A DNA stretch of 64,000 nucleotides from Mucilaginibacter_A sp964236465 (GCA_964236465.1 CAXSBZ010000003.1:62001-126000), one strand, 5' to 3'. Shown: positions 43,567-52,053, numbered from the stretch's first letter. A program made the numbers and translations. Notes: generated from the letters alone by a model not told the origin.

Positions 43567-44556
43567 TCAGTAGGCCCATTTAAGATAAGCCGAACCCCAG
43601 GTAAAGCCTCCGCCAAAAGCAGCCAAAACCAAGTTATCACCTTTTTTAAGTTTACTTTCCCATTCCCATAAACATAGCGGAATGGTGCCATTCGTGGTGT
43701 TGCCGTAGCGTTCAATGTTAACCATTACTTTTTCCTGCCCAACGCCCATCCGGTTGGCGGTTGCATCAATAATGCGTTTGTTGGCCTGATGCGGAACCAG
43801 CCAATCCACATTTTCTGCAGTAAGGTTGTTGCGCTTCATGATCTCGGCTGCTGCTTCCGCCATGTTGGTTACGGCAAATTTAAACACTGCTTTTCCTTCT
43901 TGGTAAACGTAATGTTCACGTGCATCGATTGTTTCTTGGCTGGTTGGTTTTACAGAACCGCCCGCTTTTTGATGCAAGTGAATAATTCCGTTGCCATCAC
44001 TATGCAAGTTGGCATCGATCAAGCCATAGCCTTCCATATTTGGTTCGAGTAAAACAGCACCGCAACCATCACCAAAAATAATGCAAGTTGCACGATCCTG
44101 ATAATCAACTATAGATGACATTTTATCGCCAGCCACCACAAGCACTTTTTGGTGCATTCCGCTTTCAATAAACTGTGCGCCAACAGTCAATCCATATAAA
44201 AACCCGGAGCAGGCTGCTTGCAAATCAAATCCCCAGGCTTTATTTGCGCCAACTTTAGCACTGATGATATTGGCAGTAGCCGGAAAAGGCATATCCGGTG
44301 TGGTGGTGCACAATATCAGCAAGTCAATTTCTTCCGGGCTGATACCGCGTTTTTCAAGTAATCCTTTAATTGCCGGAACTGCTAAATCTGAAACGCCCAA
44401 ACCTTCGCCTTTTAAAATGCGACGCTCGCTAATGCCGGTCCTGCTCAGTATCCATTCGTTATTGGTATCCACCATGGTTTCTAATTCCTGGTTAGTTAGC
44501 ACATAATCAGGCACATAACCATTTACAGCAGTAATTGCGGCATAAATTTTATCCAT
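43567..44556 (-). CDS. fabH: Beta-ketoacyl-ACP synthase III
   Basis: 329 residues from the ATG at 44556, seven bases after plsX; an upstream in-frame start overlapping plsX is less likely. Starts fatty-acid synthesis by condensing acyl-CoA with malonyl-ACP. The catalytic cysteine is C116 (DLQAACSGFLYG), with histidine in WLVPHQANKRI and asparagine in ERYGNTTNGTIP. Part of the lipid cluster. Confidence 0.97.
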   Translation of the reverse strand: MDKIYAAITAVNGYVPDYVLTNQELETMVDTNNEWILSRTGISERRILKGEGLGVSDLAVPAIKGLLEKRGISPEEIDLLILCTTTPDMPFPATANIISAKVGANKAWGFDLQAACSGFLYGLTVGAQFIESGMHQKVLVVAGDKMSSIVDYQDRATCIIFGDGCGAVLLEPNMEGYGLIDANLHSDGNGIIHLHQKAGGSVKPTSQETIDAREHYVYQEGKAVFKFAVTNMAEAAAEIMKRNNLTAENVDWLVPHQANKRIIDATANRMGVGQEKVMVNIERYGNTTNGTIPLCLWEWESKLKKGDNLVLAAFGGGFTWGSAYLKWAY

Positions 44557-44563
44557 CTTGCTA

Positions 44564-45502
44564 TTAAAGGAAAGCTTGTTTGATTTTGTCAATCAGGCCG
44601 GATTCGACTGTATTTCTGGAAAGCATAATCATGCTTTTGATGGCTCCCGGATTAGAAATTCCGTGGCCGATAATCACAGGTGCATTGACACCCAAAATCG
44701 GGCTTCCACCGTATTGTTCGTAGTTAAAGCGATCAAAAAATTCATCCCGGATACCTTTTTTTGACGTTACATCGTAAAAGTTCTCTGCTAATTTTAAGAT
44801 CACATTTCCGGTGAAGCCGTCGCAAACAAAAACATCAGCCTGATCTGTAAACAAGCCACGGCCTTCTATATTACCCACAAAATTAAATTGCTGATGACCA
44901 TCCATAAGCGGGTAGGCGGCTTGGGAAAGCAAATTGCCTTTTTCTTTTTCTTCGCCAATATTGATTAAACCCACTTTCGGATTGTTAATATGGTATAATG
45001 ATTCTGCCATCAGGCTTCCTAAAATACCAAATTGCACTAAAGTATCGGGCTTACAATCTGCATTGGCACCAACATCAAGGATGATGCCGTGGCCACCATT
45101 CAGTTTCGGAACAATACCTGCAATAGCAGGCCGAATAACCCCTGCAATAGCTTTGACGCTAAACATGGCACCAACCAACATGGCACCGGTGTTTCCAGCA
45201 GAAGCAAAAGAATCAAGCTTACCCTCTTTCAGCATAGAAAAACCAATACCGATGCTCGAATTTGGTTTTTGGGCAATTGCTTTGGTTGGATGTTCGCCCA
45301 TACTGATAATTTCGGTAGTATGAACATATTCAAAACGGTTTTCGTCGAAATTATTTCCCCTGATTATTTTCAGGGCAATAGCCTGATCGCCGATTAAAAC
45401 CAGTTTTTCACCAGGCAATAAAAAGTCATAGCTGGCAATTGCACCTAAAACTGCTGCTTCAGGAGCAAAATCGCCACCCATAATATCCAAGCCAAGCTTC
45501 AT
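44564..45502 (-). CDS. plsX: Phosphate acyltransferase PlsX
   Basis: 312 residues. Converts acyl-ACP to acyl-phosphate for phospholipid synthesis. MKLGLDIMGGDFAPEA at the start, SFASAGNTGAMLVGA and NIGEEKEKGN are family signatures. It lies between rpmF (14 bases) and fabH (7 bases), the widespread rpmF-plsX-fabH order. Confidence 0.97.
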   Translation of the reverse strand: MKLGLDIMGGDFAPEAAVLGAIASYDFLLPGEKLVLIGDQAIALKIIRGNNFDENRFEYVHTTEIISMGEHPTKAIAQKPNSSIGIGFSMLKEGKLDSFASAGNTGAMLVGAMFSVKAIAGVIRPAIAGIVPKLNGGHGIILDVGANADCKPDTLVQFGILGSLMAESLYHINNPKVGLINIGEEKEKGNLLSQAAYPLMDGHQQFNFVGNIEGRGLFTDQADVFVCDGFTGNVILKLAENFYDVTSKKGIRDEFFDRFNYEQYGGSPILGVNAPVIIGHGISNPGAIKSMIMLSRNTVESGLIDKIKQAFL

Positions 45503-45516
45503 TTCAGAAAATCAAA

Positions 45517-45708
45517 CTAAGCTATTGCTGTACGTTCAATCAGTAATTTACCATTGAAGTAAACATTACCATCAACCGTGTATGCTCTGTGTGGCAAATG
45601 TACTGCACCAGTAGTTTTGCAGGTGGTTAAAGTTGGGGCTTCAGCTTTATAGTGTGTACGGCGTTTATCTCTTCTGGATTTAGATATTTTTCGTTTTGGA
45701 TGTGGCAT
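45517..45708 (-). CDS. rpmF: 50S ribosomal protein L32
   Basis: 63 residues, basic start MPHPKRKISKSRRDKRRTHY typical of L32. The zinc-binding cysteines seen in some species are reduced to one (TTCKTTG), so this is the zinc-free type. Twenty bases after the DUF177 gene, as usual. Confidence 0.97.
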   Translation of the reverse strand: MPHPKRKISKSRRDKRRTHYKAEAPTLTTCKTTGAVHLPHRAYTVDGNVYFNGKLLIERTAIA

Positions 45709-45728
45709 GATTCAACAGTATTTAAAAT

Positions 45729-46259
45729 TTATTTTATATTCTTTAACACGTTCCAACGCGGGTCCGGGTCAACATTCTTTTCATCTTCTTCGCTTTGCGA
45801 AAGCTTTTTCAGCTGATCCAGCGTTTCCTGATCGCAATAAGGTGTGTTGCCAATATCATTGCAAACACTTGTTAATGGCATGGCCAGGTTAATGTATTCA
45901 TAAATCAAACCAGACAAATCAAGCTCAAAATCATTTCGTGTCAGGTACATGATTTCATCGTCTTCTTCCTCCGGTTCTGCTTCACCAAACTTAACAATTT
46001 GCCGTTCTTCTATGGCAACTGTTTCCGGAAATTCCGACAAGCAATGATCGCATGAACGATCAACCGTTCCATTGATTTCAAAATTGAGCAACAGCATTGT
46101 TTCCTGTTTGTCCAGATCAACCTTGCAATTTAATTGTCCTTTTTTTACAAGAGAATATTCAAATTCATTAAAAAAAGCATCTGTAATTTCAAACTCAAAC
46201 TGGTGTTTTCCAAGTTTCAGCCCCTTAAAAGGAATCGAATATGCTTTAAGCGTTTTCAA
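45729..46259 (-). CDS. DUF177 (YceD-like) protein
   Basis: 176 residues from the TTG at 46259 (start LKTLKAYSIPFKGLKLG); a TTG seven codons earlier coincides with the -7 box and is rejected. A C-x-x-C pair (CDHCLSEFP near 78-86) and an acidic middle are visible. YceD-type proteins are linked to 23S rRNA accumulation and always sit ahead of rpmF. First gene of the lipid/ribosome cluster. Confidence 0.85.
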   Translation of the reverse strand: MKTLKAYSIPFKGLKLGKHQFEFEITDAFFNEFEYSLVKKGQLNCKVDLDKQETMLLLNFEINGTVDRSCDHCLSEFPETVAIEERQIVKFGEAEPEEEDDEIMYLTRNDFELDLSGLIYEYINLAMPLTSVCNDIGNTPYCDQETLDQLKKLSQSEEDEKNVDPDPRWNVLKNIK

Positions 46260-46277
46260 TGAGCGGTAATTAGCCCG

Positions 46278-46285
46278 CAAATTTA
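46278..46285 (-). promoter_or_regulatory. -7 element of the DUF177-rpmF-plsX-fabH-acc cluster
   Basis: TAAATTTG on the minus strand matches TAnnTTTG exactly, 19 bases before the chosen TTG start. It supports the later start codon. The -33 box is unclear. Confidence 0.5.
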
Positions 46286-46333
46286 GGAAAATTTACCCAA
46301 TCAGAAATAGTTTTTTCAAAATGAAAATTAGGT

Positions 46334-46347
46334 GATAAAAGAAGTAT
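46334..46347 (+). repeat. dispersed motif copy between pdxA and the DUF177 gene
   Basis: Exact GATAAAAGAAGTAT with an AAAATTAGG box, in a 200-base AT-rich gap that otherwise shows only the DUF177 promoter. Confidence 0.85.
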
Positions 46348-46465
46348 TGGTTAGAATATTTTCATTCCATAAATCAATCTTTTGAAATGCAAAATTATCT
46401 TCCTTTTTTCCACCTTTCTCACATTTCAAAAATCTATTTTCACCATTTTTGAATTGTGAAAATTT

Positions 46466-47521
46466 CTAATCCCGATCGCGGCTAAACTTGCTAAACTTTA
46501 GTGGATTTTCTGATAGTTCTGCCAATTCCGTTCGGTTTTTAACCACATGAATTGCTGTAAACATCGCCTCGCGGAAAGAAGTTGGCGAGGCCATATTTTT
46601 CCCGGCAATACCATATCCGGTTCCGTGATCGGGCGAAGTTCGGACCTTATTTAAACCAGCTGTAAAATTCACACCCAGATCAAAAACAGTATTTTTAAAC
46701 GGAATCAAACCTTGATCGTGGTACATAGCCAGCACGGCATCAAAGTTTTTGTACGTTCCGTTGCCAAAAAAACCATCGGCAGGAAAAGGGCCGGAAGCCA
46801 AAATTCCTTCTGCATTCGCATGTTCTACAGCCGGAATAATGGTTAATTGTTCTTCAATGCCGATCAAACCATTGTCGCCGGCGTGCGGATTCAAACCCAA
46901 AACGGCAATGCGTGGTTTCCTGATCCAGAAATCCTGCTTCAAACTCTGGTTCATCAAATTCAGTTTCGATAGAATGTTGGCTACCGTAATTTTCTCACTG
47001 ATCTGCGAAACCGGAATATGGCCGGTAACCACGCCGACACGCATTTCATCGCTTACCAAAAACATCAGCGAATCTGCCGCGCCACAGCGTTTCTGCAAAT
47101 ATTCCGTGTGGCCGGGGAAGTTAAATTGCTCGCTTTGGATGTTGTGTTTGTTGATCGGTGCGGTAACCAAAGCATCAATTTTACCTTCAATCAGATCATT
47201 GGTTGCCCTTTCCAAAGAGATAAAAGCATATTTCCCGCCGGTTTCGTTGGCTTCGCCGAAGTTGATTTTCACATCTTCTTCCCAGCAATTGATTAGGTTT
47301 GGTTTTCTCGGGTTTGCCTCGCCGGGTTCTGCAATTACGTTAAAACTAAAATCATTCAAACCCAGATTTTTTCGGTTATAAGAAGCAATTTTGGTATTGC
47401 CGTAAACAATCGGTGTGCAGTAATTCATCATCAGCGGTTCGGCCAGCGTTTTGATAATCACTTCCATGCCGATGCCGTTCACGTCGCCGATGCTGATCCC
47501 GACTTTTATTTTTTCACTCAT
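46466..47521 (-). CDS. pdxA: 4-hydroxythreonine-4-phosphate dehydrogenase
   Basis: 351 residues. Oxidises 4-phosphohydroxy-threonine in the DXP-dependent pyridoxal phosphate pathway; DXP comes from dxs in this window. GISIGDVNGIGMEVIIKTL at the start, FPGHTEYLQKRCG and AMYHDQGLIPFK (metal histidine) and SPDHGTGYGIAGK are diagnostic. Divergent from rsmA, with which it shares a 94-base promoter region. Confidence 0.96.
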   Translation of the reverse strand: MSEKIKVGISIGDVNGIGMEVIIKTLAEPLMMNYCTPIVYGNTKIASYNRKNLGLNDFSFNVIAEPGEANPRKPNLINCWEEDVKINFGEANETGGKYAFISLERATNDLIEGKIDALVTAPINKHNIQSEQFNFPGHTEYLQKRCGAADSLMFLVSDEMRVGVVTGHIPVSQISEKITVANILSKLNLMNQSLKQDFWIRKPRIAVLGLNPHAGDNGLIGIEEQLTIIPAVEHANAEGILASGPFPADGFFGNGTYKNFDAVLAMYHDQGLIPFKNTVFDLGVNFTAGLNKVRTSPDHGTGYGIAGKNMASPTSFREAMFTAIHVVKNRTELAELSENPLKFSKFSRDRD

Positions 47522-47541
47522 TGGAGTTTTGTTAATCGATA

Positions 47542-47576
47542 CAAATAAAACCTATCCGCTTTAAAAACCGGACAAA
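47542..47576 (-). promoter_or_regulatory. candidate pdxA promoter
   Basis: On the minus strand TTTG (47573-47576) is followed after about 22 bases by TTTTATTTG (47542-47550), near the TAnnTTTG consensus (7 of 8). The start point would be some 13 bases before the pdxA ATG. Confidence 0.35.
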
Positions 47577-47615
47577 GCACAAATATGACGTATTTTGTAG
47601 CAATTAAAGGAGCAC

Positions 47616-48386
47616 ATGCAATTAGTAAAAGCCAAAAAACATTTAGGGCAACATTTTTTGACCGATAAAAACATTGCCGCCAAAATTGTGAACAGTTTAA
47701 ATTCGGAAGGACAGGTGCTGGAAGTTGGGCCGGGCATGGGCATTTTATCTGATTTTTTGTTGCAGAAACCCGAACTGGACATTTTTTTGGTTGATATTGA
47801 TACCGAATCTTACCAGTTTTTGCAGAAAAAATATCCGCAATTAGGCCAAAAATTAATCAATGCTGATTTTTTGCAGATGGATTTCGATGCTGTTTTTACC
47901 GGTACTTTTTCGATCATCGGAAATTTTCCGTACAATATTTCTTCGCAGATTTTATTTAAAGTGCTGGATAACCGCAATAAAGTTCCGGAAGTAGTTGGCA
48001 TGTTCCAGAAAGAAGTGGCCGAACGTTGTGCCGCCAAACCGGGAAGCAAAGAATACGGAATTCTAAGTGTTTTTTTGCAGGCTTATTACAAAGTAGAATA
48101 TTTATTTACGGTGAAAGCAGGCGTTTTTAACCCGCCACCAAAAGTGCTTTCGGGTGTGATGCGCCTCAGCAGAAATGAAATTAAGGAACTAGCTTGTGAT
48201 GAAAAACTGTTTTGGCAGGTTGTAAAAGCCGGCTTTAACCAGCGGCGGAAAACGTTGCGCAATGCGCTTTCTTCGCTCCTCAACAAAGAAAAAATGACAG
48301 AAGAACCGATGCTGGATTTACGCGCCGAAAGGTTGAGTGTTGCTGATTTTGTGAGGTTGACCAATATGATTGAGGAGAATAAATAG
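47616..48386 (+). CDS. rsmA: 16S rRNA (adenine(1518)-N6/adenine(1519)-N6)-dimethyltransferase
   Basis: 256 residues. Dimethylates two adjacent adenines near the 3' end of 16S rRNA. LGQHFLTDKNIAAKIV (10-25), the SAM-binding EVGPGMGIL and the GNFPYNISSQIL catalytic motif are present. AAAGGAG lies three bases before the ATG, one of the few Shine-Dalgarno-like words in the window, probably chance. Confidence 0.97.
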   Translation: MQLVKAKKHLGQHFLTDKNIAAKIVNSLNSEGQVLEVGPGMGILSDFLLQKPELDIFLVDIDTESYQFLQKKYPQLGQKLINADFLQMDFDAVFTGTFSIIGNFPYNISSQILFKVLDNRNKVPEVVGMFQKEVAERCAAKPGSKEYGILSVFLQAYYKVEYLFTVKAGVFNPPPKVLSGVMRLSRNEIKELACDEKLFWQVVKAGFNQRRKTLRNALSSLLNKEKMTEEPMLDLRAERLSVADFVRLTNMIEENK

Positions 48387-48421
48387 AATTGTGATATAAA
48401 TTACTTGTAAATAAAATATAT

Positions 48422-49282
48422 ATGATAGCAACTAAGCCTAAAAAATTCTGCTTTGTTCTGATGCCATTCGACAGTGAATTTGAGGACATTTATGCTTTAG
48501 GAATAAAACAAAGCTGCATTGATGCTGGTGCATATTGCGAAAGAGTTGATGAGCAAATATTCAATGAATCAATTTTGGATAGAATTTACAATCAAATATC
48601 AAAGGCTGATATAGTTATTGCTGATATGACAAATAGAAATCCAAACGTTTTTTATGAGGTTGGGTACGCGCACGCATTAGGAAAGACAACAATATTGTTG
48701 ACTAAAAACTCTGACGATATACCATTTGATTTAAAGCATTTTCCTCATATTATATACAACAATAAAATTGGGAAACTAAAAGAAGATTTAACACAAAGAG
48801 TAAGGTGGTGCGTAGAAAACGAAAACTTAGATGAAAGTAATCAGAAAGTAGAAATAGATATTTTTCTTGGAGACAAAAGTTTGAGTTCTAAAAATGTAGA
48901 ATATATTACTAACAAAGACGAAAACCCATCACCTCAATTCACTTTACATAATAATAATTTTATTACATACAATCCAGGTGACTATCAAGTCGGGATAATT
49001 ACAGACAAAAATTATGTAGCACTAATTCAACGGAAAGCAGGAAAAACAATTGAATTACCTGATGGAAATATGCTTCACATGTGTCAGTTGATTGAAGAAA
49101 TTCTGTATCCAAACTCATACACCACATTTAGAATTATGCTTGAACGTAAGTATAAACACATAGATGATGATCATAGAAAAGAAATGGAATGGATATATAA
49201 TGAAGAACAAGAAATTATAATTAGAATTTTTACTTCAAGCGGAACAAGAGACTTCAATTTGAAAGTGAAGTATAAAGAATAA
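48422..49282 (+). CDS. Nucleoside 2-deoxyribosyltransferase-like protein with unknown C-terminal domain
   Basis: 286 residues. Residues about 9-105 form a nucleoside 2-deoxyribosyltransferase-like (TIR-related) Rossmann domain: FCFVLMPFD, ADIVIADMTNRNPNVFYEVGYAHALGKTTILLT with the likely catalytic glutamate in FYEVG. Such domains cleave N-glycosidic bonds and are frequent in immune and stress proteins. Residues about 140-286 match nothing I recognise. Base composition is clearly richer in A+T than both neighbours, codon use leans to ATA/AAT/AAA, and there is no copy of the dispersed motif, all suggesting transfer into the rsmA-dehydrogenase gap. Single gene. Confidence 0.7.
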   Translation: MIATKPKKFCFVLMPFDSEFEDIYALGIKQSCIDAGAYCERVDEQIFNESILDRIYNQISKADIVIADMTNRNPNVFYEVGYAHALGKTTILLTKNSDDIPFDLKHFPHIIYNNKIGKLKEDLTQRVRWCVENENLDESNQKVEIDIFLGDKSLSSKNVEYITNKDENPSPQFTLHNNNFITYNPGDYQVGIITDKNYVALIQRKAGKTIELPDGNMLHMCQLIEEILYPNSYTTFRIMLERKYKHIDDDHRKEMEWIYNEEQEIIIRIFTSSGTRDFNLKVKYKE

Positions 49283-49355
49283 ACTATATTTTTTTGATGT
49301 ATTCTACAAGATGCTAAATTACAATAGCCGCCTAAACCCATTCTAATTTATCCAG

Positions 49356-49363
49356 TATCTTTG
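49356..49363 (+). promoter_or_regulatory. candidate -7 element of the hydroxyacid dehydrogenase gene
   Basis: TATCTTTG, an exact TAnnTTTG match, 19 bases before the GTG start. No TTTG box at standard spacing. Confidence 0.4.
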
Positions 49364-49382
49364 CTCTCAAAATGAAATTACT

Positions 49383-50333
49383 GTGTCCATTACAACTCCC
49401 AATAAAAAAATATTAATCGTCGATGATCTCCATCCAGCTTTCGCCCAAGCTGCGGAAAAATTAGGTTATGCCTGCACCATCGATGCTTCTTTTACCCGAG
49501 AAAAAACGTTAAGCGTAATTGCAGATTATCAAGGTTTGGCTATCAGAACTAAATTTCAGGTCGATCAGGAAATAATCGATGCCGCACCAAAGCTTCAATT
49601 TATTGCGCGTGCCGGTGCCGGAATGGATAACATCGACGAAATTTATGCCGATAAAAGAAGCATCGCCTGCATCAACGCGCCCGAAGGAAACAGCGATGCC
49701 GTGGGCGAACATGCCGTTGGTTTGCTGCTTTCGCTGATGAATAATTTTAGGAAAGCAGATCTGGAAATCAGAAATGGCATTTGGGACCGCGAAGGCAACC
49801 GCGGCTACGAACTGAAAGGTAAAACCGTCGGCATTGTAGGTTACGGGCACATGGGCAAAAGCTTCGCCCAAAAACTAAGCGGTTTTGGTGTGGAAGTGAT
49901 TGCTTATGATAAATACAAAACCGGTTTTTCCGATAAGTTTGCACGCGAAGTAAGCATGGAAGAAATTGTGCGGTTAAGCAATGTCGTCAGTTTTCACATT
50001 CCGCTTACGTCGGAAACCAAAGGAATGGTGGACGATGAATATCTGTTCCATTTCCGCAAACCGATTTTTCTGCTGAATACTTCTCGCGGAGAAATCGCCA
50101 AAGTGCAATCTATTTTAAACGGAATCAGAAGCGGAAAAATCCTCGGTGCAGGTTTAGATGTTTTGGAAACTGAAAAGTTTCCGGCTTTGGGAGAACAAAG
50201 CTGGTTTGAAGAATTAAAAGCTTCTGGTAAAGTTTTGTTAACGCCACATATCGCCGGCTGGACCTTTGATTCGTACCGAAAAATAAGCGAAGTGCTGGCC
50301 GAAAAACTGAAAAATTTGGAGTTTAAGGTTTAA
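49383..50333 (+). CDS. D-2-hydroxyacid dehydrogenase (phosphoglycerate dehydrogenase-like)
   Basis: 316 residues, GTG start. NAD-dependent dehydrogenase of the SerA/LdhA superfamily: nucleotide loop VGIVGYGHMGKSFAQKL (about 147-163), active arginine in NTSRGEIAKV, glutamate in GLDVLETEKF and histidine in LTPHIAGWT. No ACT domain, so it is the short form; substrate is not determinable. An exact motif copy encodes A-D-K-R-S-I-A at residues 89-95, and a minus copy lies at 49483. Confidence 0.9.
   Translation: MSITTPNKKILIVDDLHPAFAQAAEKLGYACTIDASFTREKTLSVIADYQGLAIRTKFQVDQEIIDAAPKLQFIARAGAGMDNIDEIYADKRSIACINAPEGNSDAVGEHAVGLLLSLMNNFRKADLEIRNGIWDREGNRGYELKGKTVGIVGYGHMGKSFAQKLSGFGVEVIAYDKYKTGFSDKFAREVSMEEIVRLSNVVSFHIPLTSETKGMVDDEYLFHFRKPIFLLNTSRGEIAKVQSILNGIRSGKILGAGLDVLETEKFPALGEQSWFEELKASGKVLLTPHIAGWTFDSYRKISEVLAEKLKNLEFKV
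49650..49663 (+). repeat. dispersed motif copy inside the hydroxyacid dehydrogenase gene
   Basis: Exact GATAAAAGAAGCAT, in frame as D-K-R-S-I, with the full ATTTATGCC upstream box also kept inside the coding sequence (I-Y-A). Confidence 0.85.
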
Positions 50334-50356
50334 AATTTTTATCTTCGTTCTGACAA

Positions 50357-50401
50357 AAACAAGACTATGCAGGCAAGCCGGTGTAGTCTTGTTTGTTTTT
50401 T
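50357..50401 (+). terminator. terminator after the hydroxyacid dehydrogenase gene
   Basis: AAACAAGACTA (50357-50367) pairs perfectly with TAGTCTTGTTT (50384-50394), followed by GTTTTTT. Confidence 0.85.
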
Positions 50402-50411
50402 AAAAACGGTG

Positions 50412-50439
50412 CATCCTTCTTTTTCGGGAGGATGTTTTT
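50412..50439 (+). terminator. second hairpin ahead of greA
   Basis: CATCCT (50412-50417) pairs with AGGATG (50429-50434) and five T follow (50435-50439), right after the first terminator. It is 34 bases before the greA ATG and could be a back-up terminator or lie in the greA leader. Confidence 0.5.
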
Positions 50440-50473
50440 AGTTTATAACAACCAGGACTTAAAAATATTGATC

Positions 50474-50947
50474 ATGGCAGAAGTTGCTTACTACACAAAA
50501 GAAGGTTTAGAGAAATTGAAGGAAGAACTGCAGTTTTTAAAAACAGAAGGCCGCGCATCCATTGCCAAAGCCATTGCCGAAGCGCGCGACAAAGGTGATC
50601 TGTCGGAAAATGCAGAATATGATGCGGCAAAAGAAGCACAGGGTTTGCACGAAGGGAAAATTGCAAAGTTGGGCGAAGTTTTGGCCAATGCCCGCTTGCT
50701 GGACGAATCTAAGATGGACACCTCTAAAGTGCTGGCTTTATCCATCGTTAAAATAAAAAATTTGAAAAGCGGTGCTGTGATGCAGTATCAATTAGTATCT
50801 GAAACGGAAGCTGATTTTAAGGCCGGAAAAATTTCGGTTTCTTCGCCGATTGCCAAAGGTTTGCTGGGCAAAAAAGTAGGCGATAAAACAGAAATTACAG
50901 TTCCGGCCGGCAAGATCGAGTTTGAAATTATGGAGATTAGCAGATGA
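50474..50947 (+). CDS. greA: Transcription elongation factor GreA
   Basis: 157 residues from the ATG at 50474; a longer frame from 50393 would pass through the hairpin region and is rejected. GreA rescues backtracked RNA polymerase by stimulating transcript cleavage. The coiled-coil with the acidic tip (RDKGDLSENAEYDAAKEAQG, about 37-56) and the C-terminal FKBP-like domain (SSPIAKGLLGKKVGD) are present. HIT gene follows after 55 bases. Confidence 0.97.
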   Translation: MAEVAYYTKEGLEKLKEELQFLKTEGRASIAKAIAEARDKGDLSENAEYDAAKEAQGLHEGKIAKLGEVLANARLLDESKMDTSKVLALSIVKIKNLKSGAVMQYQLVSETEADFKAGKISVSSPIAKGLLGKKVGDKTEITVPAGKIEFEIMEISR

Positions 50948-51002
50948 TTTTAGTTCATAGATAATAGTTTATTGTTCCTCAACCAATCATTAACCCAAAA
51001 AC

Positions 51003-51404
51003 ATGTCAACCATATTTTCAAAAATAATTTCCGGAGAAATCGAAGCGTACAAAGTTGCAGAAAGTATTGATTTTCTGGCTTTTCTGGATGTAAGTCCGCT
51101 TGCGATGGGCCACACCTTGGTGATTCTTAAAAAAGAAGTAGATTATTTATTTGCTTTGGATGACGAAACTTACAACGGCTTAATGATCTTTACTAAAATT
51201 GTAGCCGAAGGTATTAAAAGAGTAATTCCGTGCATCAAAGTTGGGGTTGCGGTGATTGGCTTGGAAGTTCCTCATGCACACATTCATTTAATTCCGATGA
51301 ATGAGGTGAGCGATATGAATTTTTCCAAACCAAAACTAAGTTTCAGCAAGGAAGAAATGGAAATTACTGCGGAGAAAATTAAAGAAGCTTTGCGGGAAGA
51401 TTAA
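51003..51404 (+). CDS. HIT family nucleotide-binding protein
   Basis: 133 residues. The histidine triad is HAHIHLIP (about 95-102) preceded by VIGLEVP; STIFSKIISGEIEAYKV is the standard start. Bacterial HIT proteins of this Hint/PKCI-like branch hydrolyse nucleoside phosphoramidates. Probably co-transcribed with greA; it converges on ruvC through a motif-built hairpin. Confidence 0.95.
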   Translation: MSTIFSKIISGEIEAYKVAESIDFLAFLDVSPLAMGHTLVILKKEVDYLFALDDETYNGLMIFTKIVAEGIKRVIPCIKVGVAVIGLEVPHAHIHLIPMNEVSDMNFSKPKLSFSKEEMEITAEKIKEALRED

Positions 51405-51415
51405 GATTTTATGCC

Positions 51416-51456
51416 GATAAAAGAAGCATTGTGCTAAATTGCCAATGCTTCTTTTA
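51416..51456. terminator. bidirectional terminator made of two motif copies (hit/ruvC)
   Basis: TAAAAGAAGCATTG (51418-51431) and CAATGCTTCTTTTA (51443-51456) form a perfect 14-bp stem with an 11-base loop. The left arm is an exact motif copy (51416-51429) with an upstream TTTTATGCC box; the right arm is an inverted copy that also contains the ruvC stop codon. A run of A and T on the two flanks lets it work on both strands. Confidence 0.9.
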
Positions 51457-52053
51457 CAGTGCTTTTTTTGCAATCACCGCTGGCGAAGCCACTCGTTTCG
51501 TATTGTCTTTCACAAAAGATTCCCAACCCGTATAGCTTTTTTTATCACCATTTTTTGTCCCGATTTTTTGAAAAGAATGGCAAACGGCAACGGCTAAACC
51601 ATCGGTAGCATCCAAAAAATCTGGCGTTTCGTTAAATTTCAATAGGTTTTGCAGCATGGCCGCCACTTGCTCTTTACTGGAATTCCCATTTCCGGTAATG
51701 GATTGCTTGATTTTCCGTGGCGAATATTCTGTAATTTCTACATTTCTGGACAATGCCGCCGACATCGCCACACCTTGCGCCCTACCCAGTTTCAACATCA
51801 CCTGGATATTTTTACCATAGAAAGGTGCTTCAATCGCCAAACAATCCGGGTGATAATTGTCAATCAAAGCAACCGTTTTTTCAAAAATACGTTGTAGTTT
51901 CAGCATGTGGTCATCCAAATGGTCCATTTTTACCACGCCCAAACTCAGCAGTTCCAGTTTTTGCCCGTTCTCTTTCACCAGGCCGTAACCCATTACTTTC
52001 GTTCCCGGGTCGATCCCCAAAATAATCCGCTCCTTCGATTTTTCCACCTGCAT
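51454..52053 (-). CDS. ruvC: Crossover junction endodeoxyribonuclease RuvC
   Basis: 199 residues from the ATG at 52053; an ATG six codons earlier is possible. Resolves Holliday junctions. Acidic catalytic residues are D15 (LGIDPGT), E75 (AIEAPF) and D148/D151 (LDATDGLA). A C-terminal extension of about 35 residues (KKSYTGWESFVKDN onwards) is typical of Bacteroidota RuvC. Divergent from the flippase-like gene with overlapping leader space. ruvA lies 28 kb away. Confidence 0.96.
   Translation of the reverse strand: MQVEKSKERIILGIDPGTKVMGYGLVKENGQKLELLSLGVVKMDHLDDHMLKLQRIFEKTVALIDNYHPDCLAIEAPFYGKNIQVMLKLGRAQGVAMSAALSRNVEITEYSPRKIKQSITGNGNSSKEQVAAMLQNLLKFNETPDFLDATDGLAVAVCHSFQKIGTKNGDKKSYTGWESFVKDNTKRVASPAVIAKKAL

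Noticed and set aside
47608..47618. AAAGGAG as a Shine-Dalgarno site for rsmA
   Set aside because: It is only three bases from the ATG, too close, and the phylum generally does not use such sites.
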